Shown piece by piece: positions 45,978-55,704 of a DNA stretch of 64,000 nt. The notes below the pieces were generated by a model. The model was not told the origin of the DNA, searched no databases, and saw only the letters and a program-made list of their open reading frames with translations. Numbering within the stretch: position 1 is the first letter of the stretch; each line of letters begins with the position of its first letter. Position numbers and translations under genes: made by a program. The DNA is from Pseudomonas sp. PDM18 (GTDB lineage Bacteria; Pseudomonadota; Gammaproteobacteria; Pseudomonadales; Pseudomonadaceae): positions 186,001 through 250,000 of the forward strand of contig NZ_JACVBX010000004.1 in NCBI RefSeq assembly GCF_014852585.1. Direction: 5' to 3'.

Positions 45978-47584
45978 GCGGTCTCATCCACCCAGCGTTG
46001 CTCCACCGCTGTGCGCGCCCCCTGCGGCGGCTTGCCTTGGCGGCAACTCAGCTCAGCCACGCTGAGGCCCGCGTCGTTCAGGCGCTGGCGCAGGGTGCCG
46101 AGTTCGCCGTCGATCAGGCTGGCAGTGCTGGCGCGTTCGGCCCATAGCTGGGTGCCGATGCTGCCGTGGACCAGCGTGGCCTGGACCTGCAGCGGGCCGA
46201 GGCTGTCCAGGTCGAAGGCCAGGTCCACGCGCCAGAGCACTTCCCGCGGCTGTTGCTCGCGCTCACTCGCCGGGCTGTCTTTCTCTTCCTGCTGGATACG
46301 CACCTGGATCGGCACAATCTGCTGTTGATGGCGCAGCGGAATCTCCAACTGCCAGGTATTCAATACCGTGCCGTCGGGCAGCACGTCGCTCTGTGCCAGG
46401 CTGCCCAACTGGTGGGTCTGCAGGCGGGAGACCGCGGCGGCGGCCAGTTTGAGCAGCGACTCGAGGTCGCCTTCTTCTTCCAACTCATTGGCCAGCCGGC
46501 TGGGCAGCGGGAAGCTGACCGGTGGCGGTGTGCGCCCACTCGTCTGGCCTATCACGCCGAGCGCGTTACGCACGAACGCCGGCATGGCCTGTGCCAGATT
46601 GCTGGCGCCGGCCAGGGCGCTGCCCGGCAGGTTGCCGAGCACTGCGGCCGCCGTCCCGCCCTGGACAGTCGGCAGAATCTGCGCGATCAGCCGCAGCAGA
46701 TTGGCCTTGAGGTCCTGGGGCAGACCCTCCGCCCCGCGTAGCAACTGTCCTTCGAGAAACGCGCCGCTTTGCTGGAAGGCCTGAGCGAGGCCCTTGGCAT
46801 CGCTCAGCTGGCGGATGTCCGGGAGGGTGCCGAGCAGCTTGTCCACCGACTGGCGGAGTTCCGGGCTCATGTCCGGGTTGCTGCCGGCACCCTGCAGCGC
46901 CTTGAGCAGGCTGTCCAGCGGGCCCTGGCGGTTCTGCTGGGCGCCGAGTTGCAGGCTTAGGTCGAGCTGGTCCAGGCGGGCGTTCATCGGCAGGAATTGC
47001 AGGGCCTGCTGATCCTGCACGCGGGCACTGAGCAGGCTGTTGAGGGGGAGCGGGTTAGGCGATTCGATGCTCAGCTGGCGCCCGGCCAGCGGCGTGTTGA
47101 GCAGCGTCACAAGCACCTTGTAGACCACTTGCTCGGCCTTGCCGAGGGCGATCAACTGACTGGCATCCACCTTGCCCTGGATCAGCGTGCCCACCGGCAG
47201 CACGTCGAGGTCTAGGCTGCTAAGTGGCGCCTGGCTGGCGCCACCCAGACCGAGCGAACCGAGGCTCGGTTGCGTCAGCAGGGTCGCGGCGAGGCTGCTC
47301 TGGTTCAGCGTCGAAAGTTGCAAGGTGCTGCCCTTGGGTAGTGCCTGTGGGCTTTCCGCCACCACCAGGGCCTGCTGGCCGCTAGCCATGGTCAGGCGCA
47401 GCAGCAGCTGGAAATTCACCTGCCCGTCGCGTACCGCCAGCACTTCCGCATGGGCCTTGTTCCCCGGCGGCAGGAGGTCGCCGAGGCTCTGCGCAAGCTT
47501 GAGCGTCAGCTGGGCCGCGCTCTGCGCGTTGCGCAGCGACGGGGTAAGCGGTAGCGGACGGGAAGCGCCAATTTCACTCGGCAT
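45974..47584 (-). CDS. FliK-like hook-length control domain protein (second copy)
   Basis: A 536-residue protein, longer than FliK, with a Leu/Gln/Ser-rich N-terminal part (about 1-380) and a C-terminal Flg_hook-like domain (about 400-510: WQLEIPLRHQQQIVPIQVRIQQ, WRVDLAFDLDSLGPLQVQATLVHG, and a helical end). Such proteins are often annotated FliK. Together with the FlhB-C paralogue they resemble a separate ruler and switch pair. The start at 47584 (MPSEIGAS) is chosen because the upstream extension overlaps the ccm promoter region. Confidence 0.82.
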   Translation of the reverse strand: MPSEIGASRPLPLTPSLRNAQSAAQLTLKLAQSLGDLLPPGNKAHAEVLAVRDGQVNFQLLLRLTMASGQQALVVAESPQALPKGSTLQLSTLNQSSLAATLLTQPSLGSLGLGGASQAPLSSLDLDVLPVGTLIQGKVDASQLIALGKAEQVVYKVLVTLLNTPLAGRQLSIESPNPLPLNSLLSARVQDQQALQFLPMNARLDQLDLSLQLGAQQNRQGPLDSLLKALQGAGSNPDMSPELRQSVDKLLGTLPDIRQLSDAKGLAQAFQQSGAFLEGQLLRGAEGLPQDLKANLLRLIAQILPTVQGGTAAAVLGNLPGSALAGASNLAQAMPAFVRNALGVIGQTSGRTPPPVSFPLPSRLANELEEEGDLESLLKLAAAAVSRLQTHQLGSLAQSDVLPDGTVLNTWQLEIPLRHQQQIVPIQVRIQQEEKDSPASEREQQPREVLWRVDLAFDLDSLGPLQVQATLVHGSIGTQLWAERASTASLIDGELGTLRQRLNDAGLSVAELSCRQGKPPQGARTAVEQRWVDETA

Positions 47585-47760
47585 CGGAGACCTGCAGGCG
47601 ACGTGACGGGGTTGCGCCCAGTGTATCGGCGGTGATTGTGCGCACTTTAGACCGTCCGGCGGCAGGAGGGCAGGGCGGTGGTTGCGCATAGACATAGCTC
47701 AAGGTGCGCTGATTTGACGTTACACCCTGTCGAAAAACCTGACGTCGGGCGTAGGAACGG

Positions 47761-47771
47761 CTGTGTATAAT
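47761..47771 (+). promoter_or_regulatory. Likely sigma-70 promoter of the ccm operon (-10 element)
   Basis: A perfect TATAAT lies at 47766-47771 preceded by TGTG. No good -35 hexamer is at the proper distance, so the promoter may need an activator. Transcription would begin near 47778, about 78 bases before ccmA. Confidence 0.6.
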
Positions 47772-47781
47772 GCGCCGCCCG

Positions 47782-47821
47782 AGGCCGTGCTTGGCGGCCT
47801 GCGCGGTATGGCCGCGTTTTT
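47782..47821 (+). promoter_or_regulatory. Two-hairpin leader with terminator-like end upstream of ccmA
   Basis: Hairpin 1 pairs AGGCCG (47782-47787) with CGGCCT (47795-47800). Hairpin 2 pairs CGCGG (47802-47806) with CCGCG (47812-47816) and runs into TTTTT (47817-47821). Starting at the predicted transcription start near 47778, the RNA would end after about 44 bases if the terminator works. This could be an attenuator of the ccm operon or a very short RNA; no open frame is seen in it. Confidence 0.55.
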
Positions 47822-47855
47822 GCACCACTGACTGTTTTCTGCCCGACGGTTGCCG

Positions 47856-48512
47856 ATGCCCTTGACCCATCCCCTCCTCGAAACCGTGGCGCTCGCCTGC
47901 GAGCGGGACTGGCGCATGCTGTTCGAGCGTCTCGATTTGCGACTGGGCGCGGGCGAGATGCTACAGATCGTCGGCCCCAACGGCAGCGGCAAGACCAGCC
48001 TGCTGCGCCTGCTCAGCGGGCTGATGCAGCCTACCGCCGGCGAAGTGCTGCTCAACGGCAAGCCGCTGACCGAGCAGCGCCACGAACTGGCCCGCCTGCT
48101 GCTGTGGATTGGTCACGCCGCCGGCATCAAGGGCCTGCTCACCGCCGAAGAGAACCTCGCCTGGCTCTGCGCCCTGCACCAGCCGGCCAACCGGGATACC
48201 ATCTGGCAGGCGCTGGAAGCCGTCGGCCTGCGCGGTTTCGAGGACGTTCCCTGCCACACCCTGTCCGCCGGCCAGCAACGCCGCGTGGCCCTGGCGCGCC
48301 TGTACCTGGACGCGCCGCCGCTGTGGATCCTCGACGAACCCTTCACCGCCCTGGACAAGCAGGGCGTGGCGCAGCTGGAAGAACACCTGGCCGGCCATTG
48401 CGAACGCGGTGGCCTCGTCGTGCTGACCACCCACCACACCCTGGAGCGCATGCCGCAAGGCTACCGCGCCCTCGACCTGGGCCAGCACGCACGGGAGGTG
48501 GCGGCGCGATGA
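47856..48512 (+). CDS. ccmA: Heme exporter ATP-binding protein CcmA
   Basis: A 218-residue ABC ATPase of the CcmABCD complex, which drives release of holo-CcmE. Walker [15 protein letters not shown] is near residue 38, signature [14 protein letters not shown], Walker [13 protein letters not shown]. The ATG 47856 is used; an in-frame TTG lies two codons before. It overlaps ccmB by 4 bases. Confidence 0.96.
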   Translation: MPLTHPLLETVALACERDWRMLFERLDLRLGAGEMLQIVGPNGSGKTSLLRLLSGLMQPTAGEVLLNGKPLTEQRHELARLLLWIGHAAGIKGLLTAEENLAWLCALHQPANRDTIWQALEAVGLRGFEDVPCHTLSAGQQRRVALARLYLDAPPLWILDEPFTALDKQGVAQLEEHLAGHCERGGLVVLTTHHTLERMPQGYRALDLGQHAREVAAR

Positions 48513-49180
48513 GCAACGTCTTCACCCTGTTGCTCGCCCGCGAAGCGCGCCTGCTGTTCCGTCGTCCGGCGGAGCTGGCTAATCCTTTGGTGTTCTTCGC
48601 CATCGTCATCGCGCTGTTCCCACTGGCGGTCGGGCCCGAGTCGGAAATGCTCAAGAATCTCTCGCCGGGCCTGGTCTGGGTCGCGGCATTGCTAGCGGTG
48701 CTGCTGTCACTGGACGGTCTGTTCCGCAGCGATTTCGAGGATGGTTCCTTGGAACAGTGGGTCCTTTCGCCGCACCCCCTGCCACTACTGGTCCTGGCCA
48801 AAGTGCTGGCACACTGGCTGGTTTCAGGGCTGGCCCTGGTGCTGCTGTCGCCGCTGTTCGCTCTGATGCTGGGCCTGCCGGCGCGCTGCCTGCCGGACCT
48901 GCTGCTGTCGTTGCTGCTGGGTACTCCGATCCTGAGCCTGCTGGGCGCCGTGGGCGCGGCGCTCACCGTGGGTCTCAAACGCGGCGGCCTACTGCTGGCC
49001 CTGCTGATCCTGCCGCTCTACATTCCGGTGCTGATCCTGGGCAGCGGAGCGCTGCAGGCGTCGCTGCAGGGGCTGCCCACCGCCGGGCACCTGCTGTGGC
49101 TGGCCAGCCTGACGGCGTTAGCATTGACGCTGACGCCCTTTGCCATCGCCGCCGGGCTGAAGATCAGCGTCGGCGAGTGA
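48509..49180 (+). CDS. ccmB: Heme exporter membrane protein CcmB
   Basis: A 223-residue inner-membrane protein with six hydrophobic segments, partner of CcmA. Conserved motifs are [45 protein letters not shown] and [22 protein letters not shown]. Begins at ATG 48509 within the stop of ccmA. Confidence 0.96.
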   Translation: MSNVFTLLLAREARLLFRRPAELANPLVFFAIVIALFPLAVGPESEMLKNLSPGLVWVAALLAVLLSLDGLFRSDFEDGSLEQWVLSPHPLPLLVLAKVLAHWLVSGLALVLLSPLFALMLGLPARCLPDLLLSLLLGTPILSLLGAVGAALTVGLKRGGLLLALLILPLYIPVLILGSGALQASLQGLPTAGHLLWLASLTALALTLTPFAIAAGLKISVGE

Positions 49181-49246
49181 ACGAACGATCGCCGGGCTCT
49201 CGAAGCGGCACCGGCGGCAGACTAGAGCTTTGAATTACAGAGCCTG

Positions 49247-49993
49247 ATGATGAACTGGACTTGGTTTCACAAGCTTGGCTCGCCCAAGTGGTTCTACGAG
49301 ATCAGCGGACGCTGGATGCCCTGGTTCGCGGTCGCCGCGATCCTGCTGATGGTTGCCGGCACCGTCTGGGGCCTGGCCTTCGCGCCGCCGGACTACCAGC
49401 AGGGCAACAGCTTCCGGATCATCTATATCCATGTGCCGGCGGCGTTCCTCGCCCAGTCCTGCTACGTGATGCTGGCCGTGGCCGGCGCGGTCGGGCTGAT
49501 CTGGAAGATGAAGATCGCCGACGTCGCCGTGCAGTGCGCTGCACCCATCGGCGCCTGGATGACCTTCGTCGCGCTGGTCACTGGCGCCATCTGGGGCAAG
49601 CCGACCTGGGGCGCCTGGTGGGTCTGGGACGCGCGCCTGACCTCGATGCTGATCCTGCTGTTCCTGTATTTCGGCATCATCGCCCTGGGCCAGGCCATCA
49701 CCAACCGCGACAGCGCGGCCAAGGCCTGCGCGGTGCTGGCCATCGTCGGCGTGGTGAACATCCCGATCATCAAGTACTCGGTGGACTGGTGGAATACCCT
49801 GCACCAGCCGGCCACCTTCACCCTGACCGAGAAGCCGCCGATGCCGCCGGAGATGTGGATCCCGCTGCTGATGATGGTCGCCGGTTTCTACTGTTTCTTC
49901 GCCGTGGTGCTGATGATGCGCATGCGCCTGGAAGTGCTCAAGCGCGAAGCCCGCGCGAGCTGGGTCAAGGCCGAGGTGGAGCGCGCGCTATGA
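49247..49993 (+). CDS. ccmC: Heme lyase/exporter subunit CcmC
   Basis: A 248-residue inner-membrane protein with about six spans that attaches heme to CcmE. The tryptophan-rich WWD-type motif reads [18 protein letters not shown] (about 118-135), with His ligands in the flanking segments ([11 protein letters not shown] and the loop with [11 protein letters not shown]). It overlaps ccmD by 4 bases. Confidence 0.97.
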   Translation: MMNWTWFHKLGSPKWFYEISGRWMPWFAVAAILLMVAGTVWGLAFAPPDYQQGNSFRIIYIHVPAAFLAQSCYVMLAVAGAVGLIWKMKIADVAVQCAAPIGAWMTFVALVTGAIWGKPTWGAWWVWDARLTSMLILLFLYFGIIALGQAITNRDSAAKACAVLAIVGVVNIPIIKYSVDWWNTLHQPATFTLTEKPPMPPEMWIPLLMMVAGFYCFFAVVLMMRMRLEVLKREARASWVKAEVERAL

Positions 49994-50166
49994 GTTTCGA
50001 GTCCTTTTCCGATTTCCTCGCCATGGGTCACCATGGCCCTTACGTGTGGTCCGCCTACGCCATCTGCCTGGTGGTCCTGGCGATCAACGTCGTCTCGCCG
50101 ATCATGGCGCGCCGGCGTTACCTGCAAGAAGAGGCGCGTCGTCTGCGCCGGGAGGCCAGCAAGTGA
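49990..50166 (+). CDS. ccmD: Heme exporter small subunit CcmD
   Basis: A 58-residue protein with one membrane segment (about 18-40, [18 protein letters not shown]) and a basic cytosolic tail, required for release of holo-CcmE. It is embedded in the ccmC-ccmE reading order with 4-base overlaps on both sides, which fixes both start and end. Confidence 0.93.
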   Translation: MSFESFSDFLAMGHHGPYVWSAYAICLVVLAINVVSPIMARRRYLQEEARRLRREASK

Positions 50167-50648
50167 ATCCGGTCCGCAAGAAGCGTCTGTACATCGTTCT
50201 AGCCATCGTTGCTGGTGTCGGCGTTGCCGTCACCCTCGCGCTGTCGGCGCTGCAGGAAAACATCAACCTGTTCTACACCCCGACCCAGATCGCCAATGGC
50301 GAAGCCCCGCACGACACGCGCATCCGCGCCGGCGGCATGGTTGAGAAGGGCTCGCTCAAGCGTTCGGCGGACTCGCTGGACGTGGAATTCGTGGTCACCG
50401 ACTTCGCCAAGGAAGTTACCGTGAAATACCGCGGCATCCTCCCGGACCTGTTCCGCGAAGGGCAGGGCATCGTCGCCCTGGGCAAGATCAACGAAGCCGG
50501 CGTGCTGACCGCCGATGAAGTGCTGGCCAAGCACGACGAGAAATACATGCCGCCGGAAGTCACCAAGGCGCTCAAGGACAGCGGCAAGCTGGAGCACTAC
50601 GAAGCCAGCCAGAGCGGCAATGCCGCGCCGCAACAGGGGAGCAACTGA
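50163..50648 (+). CDS. ccmE: Heme chaperone CcmE
   Basis: A 161-residue periplasmic chaperone with an N-terminal membrane anchor (about 9-28). The heme-binding histidine is H124 in [12 protein letters not shown]. The core is a small beta barrel ([40 protein letters not shown]). GTG start within the ccmD stop. It delivers heme to CcmF. Confidence 0.97.
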   Translation: MNPVRKKRLYIVLAIVAGVGVAVTLALSALQENINLFYTPTQIANGEAPHDTRIRAGGMVEKGSLKRSADSLDVEFVVTDFAKEVTVKYRGILPDLFREGQGIVALGKINEAGVLTADEVLAKHDEKYMPPEVTKALKDSGKLEHYEASQSGNAAPQQGSN

Positions 50649-50649
50649 C

Positions 50650-52623
50650 ATGGTTCCTGAACTCGGTCACCTCTCGCTGATCCTCGCGCTGTGCATGGCG
50701 CTGGTGATGTCGTTCTTCCCGCTGGTCGGCGCCTGGCGCGGCGACCGCCAATGGATGAGCCTGGCGCGCCCGGCTGCCTGGGGGCAGTTCGCCTTCCTGC
50801 TGTTCTCCTTCGGCTGCCTGACCTGGGCCTTCCTCCACGATGATTTCTCGGTGGCCTACGTCGCCAGCAACTCCAACAGCGCGCTTCCCTGGTTCTACAA
50901 GTTCAGCGCCGTGTGGGGCGCCCACGAAGGTTCGCTCTTGCTGTGGGCGCTGATCCTCGGCGGCTGGACCTTCGCCGTGTCGGTGTTTTCCCGGCAGCTG
51001 CCGGAAGTGATGCTGGCCCGCGTGCTGGCCGTGATGGGCATGATCAGCACCGGCTTCCTGCTGTTCCTGATCATCACCTCCAACCCCTTCAGCCGCCTGC
51101 TGCCGCAGGTGCCGGCGGACGGCAATGACTTGAACCCGCTGCTGCAGGACCCGGGCCTGATCTTCCACCCGCCGATGCTCTACATGGGCTACGTGGGCTT
51201 CTCGGTGGCCTTCGCCTTCGCTATCGCCGCACTGCTCGGCGGCCGTCTCGACGCTGCCTGGGCGCGCTGGTCGCGTCCGTGGACCCTGGTGGCCTGGACC
51301 TTCCTCGGCGTCGGTATCGTGCTCGGCTCCTGGTGGGCCTACTACGAACTGGGCTGGGGCGGCTGGTGGTTCTGGGACCCGGTGGAAAACGCCTCCTTCA
51401 TGCCCTGGCTGGTGGGCACCGCGCTGATCCACTCGCTGGCGGTGACCGAGAAGCGCGGCGTGTTCAAGAGCTGGACCGTGCTGCTGGCCATCGCGGCCTT
51501 CTCGCTGAGCCTGCTGGGCACCTTCCTGGTCCGCTCCGGCGTACTGACCTCGGTGCACGCCTTCGCCTCGGACCCCGAGCGCGGCGTGTTCATCCTCGCC
51601 TTCCTGCTGGTGGTGGTCGGTGGTTCACTGACGCTGTTCGCCCTGCGCGCGCCGGTGGTCAAGAGCCAGGTCGGCTTCGCCCTGTGGTCCCGCGAAACCC
51701 TGCTGCTGCTGAACAACCTGATCCTGGTGGTCACCGCCTCGATGATCCTGCTGGGCACCCTCTACCCGCTGGTGCTCGACGCCATCAGCGGCGCCAAGCT
51801 GTCGGTCGGCCCGCCGTACTTCAACGCGCTGTTCGTGCCGCTGATTGCCATCCTCATGCTGGCCCTGGCGGTCGGCGTGCTGGTGCGCTGGAAGGACACC
51901 CCGACCCGCTGGCTGCGCAACATGCTTACCCCGGTGCTGATCGGCACCGTGGTGCTGGGCGGTCTCGGCAGTTTCCTGTACGGCGAGCTGCACTGGGAAG
52001 TGCTGGCGGTGTTCATGCTGGCCGCCTGGGTCGTGCTGGCCGGTGTGCGTGACTTCTTCGACAAGGTCCGTCACAAGGGCGTGATCGCCGGTGCCGCGGG
52101 CCTGAACCGCAGCTACTGGGGCATGCAGCTGGCGCACTTCGGTATCGCCATCTGCGCCATCGGCGTGGTCCTCACCAGCCAGTTCAGTGCCCAGCGCGAC
52201 CTGCGCATGGCGCCGGGCGAGTCGGTGGAGCTGGCCGGTTACCAGTTCCGCTTCGAGGGCACCCATCACTTCGAAGGGCCGAACTTCACCTCCGACAAGG
52301 GCACCATCCGCGTGACCCGCAACGGTTCCGAAGTCGCCACCCTGCACCCGGAAAAGCGCCTGTACAGCGTGCAGAACTCGATGATGACCGAGGCTGGCAT
52401 CCACGGCAGCCTGACCCGCGACCTCTACGTCGCCCTGGGTGAGCCGCTGGACAACGGCGCCTGGGCCGTGCGCGTGCACATCAAGCCCTTCGTGCGCTTC
52501 ATCTGGCTCGGTGGCCTGCTGATGGCCCTGGGCGGCGTGCTGGCGGCGCTGGATCGGCGCTACCGCCTGAAAGTGAAAACGCGTGTACGCGAGGCCCTGG
52601 GCCTCGCCGGACAGGGAGCCTGA
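50650..52623 (+). CDS. ccmF: Cytochrome c heme lyase CcmF
   Basis: A 657-residue membrane protein with some 15 hydrophobic segments, core of the heme ligation complex with CcmH and CcmI. The WWD motif reads GWGGWWFWDPVENASFMPW (about 233-251), and conserved His residues lie in the segments KFSAVWGAHEGSLLLW and LIHSLAVTEKRG. The C-terminal membrane segment (about 617-636) is followed by a short basic tail. Confidence 0.97.
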   Translation: MVPELGHLSLILALCMALVMSFFPLVGAWRGDRQWMSLARPAAWGQFAFLLFSFGCLTWAFLHDDFSVAYVASNSNSALPWFYKFSAVWGAHEGSLLLWALILGGWTFAVSVFSRQLPEVMLARVLAVMGMISTGFLLFLIITSNPFSRLLPQVPADGNDLNPLLQDPGLIFHPPMLYMGYVGFSVAFAFAIAALLGGRLDAAWARWSRPWTLVAWTFLGVGIVLGSWWAYYELGWGGWWFWDPVENASFMPWLVGTALIHSLAVTEKRGVFKSWTVLLAIAAFSLSLLGTFLVRSGVLTSVHAFASDPERGVFILAFLLVVVGGSLTLFALRAPVVKSQVGFALWSRETLLLLNNLILVVTASMILLGTLYPLVLDAISGAKLSVGPPYFNALFVPLIAILMLALAVGVLVRWKDTPTRWLRNMLTPVLIGTVVLGGLGSFLYGELHWEVLAVFMLAAWVVLAGVRDFFDKVRHKGVIAGAAGLNRSYWGMQLAHFGIAICAIGVVLTSQFSAQRDLRMAPGESVELAGYQFRFEGTHHFEGPNFTSDKGTIRVTRNGSEVATLHPEKRLYSVQNSMMTEAGIHGSLTRDLYVALGEPLDNGAWAVRVHIKPFVRFIWLGGLLMALGGVLAALDRRYRLKVKTRVREALGLAGQGA

Positions 52624-52625
52624 GC

Positions 52626-53168
52626 GTGAAGCGTGCGATCCTGCTGTTGCCCCTGGCGATCTTCCTGGTCGTCGCGGTATTCCTCTTTCGTGGCTTGTGG
52701 CTGGACCCCAGCGAGCTACCCTCGGCGCTGATCGGCAAGCCGTTCCCGGCGTTCTCCCTGCCCAGCGTCACCGAGCCGGGCAAGACCTACACCGAGGCCG
52801 ACCTCAAGGGCAAGCCAGCGCTGGTCAACGTCTGGGGAACCTGGTGCCCGACCTGCCGCTTCGAGCACCCGGTGCTCACCGACCTCGCCGCCAAGGGCGT
52901 GGTGATCTACGGCATCAACTACAAGGACGATGGCGCCGCGGCGCAGAAGTGGCTCAAGGAGCTGCACAACCCCTACCTGATGAACATCGCCGATGCCCAG
53001 GGCACCCTGGGCCTCGACCTGGGGGTCTACGGCGCTCCGGAGACCTACATCATCGACAAGGACGGCATCATCCGCCACAAGCTGGTCGGCGCCGTCGACG
53101 AGAAGGTTTGGCGTGAACAGCTGGCGCCGATCTACCAGGGCCTGGTCGACGAGGCGGAGGGCAAATGA
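52626..53168 (+). CDS. ccmG: Thiol:disulfide interchange protein CcmG (DsbE)
   Basis: A 180-residue membrane-anchored thioredoxin that reduces apocytochrome c before heme attachment. The anchor is at about 4-22 and the redox site is WCPTC in VNVWGTWCPTCRFEHP (about 77-81). GVYGAPETYIIDKDG holds the cis-proline loop. GTG start shortly after ccmF, 4-base overlap with ccmH. Confidence 0.97.
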   Translation: MKRAILLLPLAIFLVVAVFLFRGLWLDPSELPSALIGKPFPAFSLPSVTEPGKTYTEADLKGKPALVNVWGTWCPTCRFEHPVLTDLAAKGVVIYGINYKDDGAAAQKWLKELHNPYLMNIADAQGTLGLDLGVYGAPETYIIDKDGIIRHKLVGAVDEKVWREQLAPIYQGLVDEAEGK

Positions 53169-53635
53169 AACGTCTGCTTGCTGCTGCAGCGCTGGGGCTG
53201 TGCCTGACCGGTATCGCCCACGCCGCCATCGACACCTACGAGTTCGCCAATGACGCCGAGCGCGCGCGCTTCCGCGACCTGACCACCGAACTGCGCTGCC
53301 CCAAGTGCCAGAACCAGGACATCGCCGACTCCAACGCGCCGATTGCCGCGGACCTGCGCAAGCAGATCTATACGCAGATGGCGGCCGGCAAGAGCAACCA
53401 GCAGATCGTCGACTACATGGTCGACCGCTACGGCGAGTTCGTGCGCTACAAGCCCGAAGTCAGCGAGCGCACCTGGCTGCTCTGGTTCGGCCCGGCCGCG
53501 CTGCTGGGCCTGGGCGTGATCGTCATCGGCGCCATTGTCGCGCGCCGCCGTCGCCCGGCCGCTGCCACTTCCACCACGCTGTCCGCCGAGGAGCAGGCGC
53601 GTCTCGACCAATTGCTGGATAACCAAGACAAATGA
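53165..53635 (+). CDS. ccmH: Cytochrome c maturation protein CcmH
   Basis: A 156-residue protein with a signal peptide (to about residue 20), a periplasmic helical domain carrying the redox motif LRCPKCQNQ (about 42-50), and a C-terminal membrane anchor (about 104-124). It reduces or holds apocytochrome c for CcmF. Overlaps ccmI by 4 bases. Confidence 0.96.
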   Translation: MKRLLAAAALGLCLTGIAHAAIDTYEFANDAERARFRDLTTELRCPKCQNQDIADSNAPIAADLRKQIYTQMAAGKSNQQIVDYMVDRYGEFVRYKPEVSERTWLLWFGPAALLGLGVIVIGAIVARRRRPAAATSTTLSAEEQARLDQLLDNQDK

Positions 53636-54843
53636 TCGATTTCTGGCTCGCCGCCGGCCTGCTGTTGCTGGTGGCCCTGGCATTCCTCCTCATCCCTCTG
53701 CTGCGCGGCCGCAAGGCCCAGGCCGAGGAAGACCGCACCGCTCTCAACGTCGCCCTGTACCAGGAACGCCTGGCGGAACTGGGTGCCCAGCGTGACGCCG
53801 GCACCCTCGACGCTGCGCAGTTCGAGGCCGGCCGCGCCGAAGCGGCCCGTGAACTGCTCTCCGACACCGAAGGTGCCGGCGATGATCGCCGCTCCCGCCT
53901 CGGCCGCGCTGCGCCGCTGGTGGCAGCAGTAGTCCTGCCGTTCCTCGCGCTGGGCCTCTACCTGCATTGGGGCGCCAGCGACAAGGTCGAGCTGGCCCGC
54001 GAATTCGCCACCGCGCCCAAGTCCATGGAAGAGATGACCGCGCGCCTGGAGCGCGCCCTGCAGGCCCAGCCGGATTCCGCCGAGGGCTGGTACTTCCTCG
54101 GCCGCACCTACATGACCCAGAACCGCGCCGCCGACGCCGCCAAGGCCTTCGAACAGGCCGCGCGCCTCTCCGGCCGCCAGCCGGAAGTGCTCGGCCAGTG
54201 GGCCCAGGCGCTGTACTTCGCCGGCGACAAGGCGCTCAGCCAGCAAGTGCGCGACCTCGCCGACGAAGCACTGAAGAAGGACCCGCAGGAAGTTACCACC
54301 CTCGGTCTCCTCGGCATCGCCGCGTTCGAGGACGAGAAATACGCTGACGCCATCGACTACTGGGGTCGCCTGGTCAGCGTGCTGCCGCAGGACGATCCGT
54401 CGCGCGATGCCATCGCCGGTGGCATCGAGCGCGCTCGCAAGCGCATGGTCGAGAAGGGCCAGACTCCGCCTGAGGCGCCGGTTGCCGCCGCCACCGCTGG
54501 CGTGACGCTGAAGGTGAAGGTCGACCTGACCGACGCGGTTAAGGGCCAGGTCAAGCCGGACGACAGCGTGTTCGTCTTCGCTCGCGCCGTGAGCGGCCCG
54601 CCGATGCCTCTGGCAGTGAAGCGCCTGAAAGTTTCTGACCTGCCCAGCGAGGTTTCGCTGAGCGACGCCGACGCGATGATGCCGCAGCTCAAGCTCTCCC
54701 AGCACCCGCAGGTGCAGTTGGTCGCGCGCGTTTCCCGCGCCGGCAATGCCACCGCGGGGGAATGGATCGGACGAAGTGCTTCGTTGTCTACTTCCCAGGC
54801 GGGCGAGCAGAGCGTGACAATCGACAGCCCGGATCAGAAGTAA
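53632..54843 (+). CDS. ccmI: Apocytochrome c chaperone CcmI (CycH)
   Basis: A 403-residue protein with two membrane segments (about 2-22 and 94-112) and a periplasmic part containing TPR-like repeats (about 130-260: [29 protein letters not shown]) and a C-terminal domain of beta type (about 285-403). It binds the C-terminus of apocytochrome c. Last ccm gene; the operon is complete. Confidence 0.95.
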   Translation: MIDFWLAAGLLLLVALAFLLIPLLRGRKAQAEEDRTALNVALYQERLAELGAQRDAGTLDAAQFEAGRAEAARELLSDTEGAGDDRRSRLGRAAPLVAAVVLPFLALGLYLHWGASDKVELAREFATAPKSMEEMTARLERALQAQPDSAEGWYFLGRTYMTQNRAADAAKAFEQAARLSGRQPEVLGQWAQALYFAGDKALSQQVRDLADEALKKDPQEVTTLGLLGIAAFEDEKYADAIDYWGRLVSVLPQDDPSRDAIAGGIERARKRMVEKGQTPPEAPVAAATAGVTLKVKVDLTDAVKGQVKPDDSVFVFARAVSGPPMPLAVKRLKVSDLPSEVSLSDADAMMPQLKLSQHPQVQLVARVSRAGNATAGEWIGRSASLSTSQAGEQSVTIDSPDQK

Positions 54844-54866
54844 TCACGACAAGAGAGGGTTGAGCG

Positions 54867-55271
54867 ATGAAGGGCAGATTGCTGGCGCTGGGTGCCATGC
54901 TGGTACTGGGTGGTTGCGTGGTGCAGCCGCAGCAGCCGGAGCAACCGCCTTCGCAGATACCTCCGCCCTCGCAGCCGAGCAAGCCGATCCCGCCGGCCAG
55001 GACTTCCAGCTCGCCGATCACCCCGCAGCCCAGCGCTGCACCGGTCGCCAAGCGCCCGACCCAGTTCGCCCCGCCGCCCGGCGGCAAGGGCCGCTGGGAC
55101 GCCAGCCTCGGCGTCTATGTGATCCAAGGTCAGAAGGACCTCTTCTACCGTCAGCGCACCTACTACCACTGGGACAACGGCTGGTACTGGGGTGTCGGCC
55201 CGCAAGGCCCCTGGACCGAGACCGACAGCAGCGGCGTACCGCCGGGGCTGACGCGCAAGTACGCGCAGTAA
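54867..55271 (+). CDS. Small Pro/Gln-rich lipoprotein
   Basis: A 134-residue exported lipoprotein. The signal peptide ends in LVLGGC, giving a lipid-modified cysteine at residue 17. A Pro/Gln/Ser-rich linker (about 18-72) leads to a compact aromatic-rich domain (about 75-134: WDASLGVYVIQGQKDLFYRQRTYYHWDNGWYWG). Function unknown. It is 23 bases after ccmI and may be co-transcribed. Confidence 0.82.
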   Translation: MKGRLLALGAMLVLGGCVVQPQQPEQPPSQIPPPSQPSKPIPPARTSSSPITPQPSAAPVAKRPTQFAPPPGGKGRWDASLGVYVIQGQKDLFYRQRTYYHWDNGWYWGVGPQGPWTETDSSGVPPGLTRKYAQ

Positions 55272-55293
55272 CGCATACAGCGCGCTTGTCCTA

Positions 55294-55314
55294 GGAGCGA
55301 GCTTGCTAGCGAAC
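55294..55314 (+). repeat. Short REP-like fragment
   Basis: TAGGAGCGAGCTTGCTAGCG matches the common Pseudomonas REP core with one changed base in the second arm. It lies 22 bases after the lipoprotein gene, where a transcript end would be expected. Confidence 0.6.
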
Positions 55315-55430
55315 CCTGGCTCTACGACTCCGCCCGCCACCCTCTTCCTAACCCTGGTTGCGCGCCCCGCTCCGAAGGGAGAGGTGACTGGCTTGGCGTA
55401 TCCAGAAACGTCGATGCCCGCCGGTCATAT

Positions 55431-55518
55431 CAGTTCGTAGGGCGAGTCACCCGGAACGGGTTATCCGCTGGTTGCCTCGCGGTAGATAACGCTGGCGCGT
55501 TATGCACCCTACGAACTG
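55431..55518 (+). repeat. 88-bp element with 12-bp terminal inverted repeats
   Basis: CAGTTCGTAGGG at 55431-55442 and CCCTACGAACTG at 55507-55518 are perfect inverted repeats bounding an 88-base element with further internal complementarity (GGGTTATCCGC and GCGGTAGATAACGC). It is a MITE-like non-coding repeat. It lies in the 433-base gap between the lipoprotein gene and the diguanylate cyclase gene; that gap has no gene. Confidence 0.75.
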
Positions 55519-55548
55519 TCTTCTCCGGTTGAATCCATCGCTGCGTTC

Positions 55549-55583
55549 CCCCTCACCCCAGCCCTCTCCCGAGGGAGAAGGGG
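55549..55583 (-). repeat. REP-like palindromic element
   Basis: CCCTCACCCCAGCCCTCTCC followed by CGAGGGAGAAGGGGC is nearly identical to the element at 6899-6934, in the same orientation. A worn fragment of the same type follows near 55625-55650 (CCCCCTGGGAGCGGGTTAGG). Confidence 0.8.
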
Positions 55584-55704
55584 CAGGTCGTGCCGTCTGG
55601 CACGATGGTTTCACCCTTCACCGGCCCCCTGGGAGCGGGTTAGGGGGGCTGATCCAGGCGCAGGAGCTCAGGGAGGATCGGTCTCTGACAACGGGCTGAT
55701 GCTC

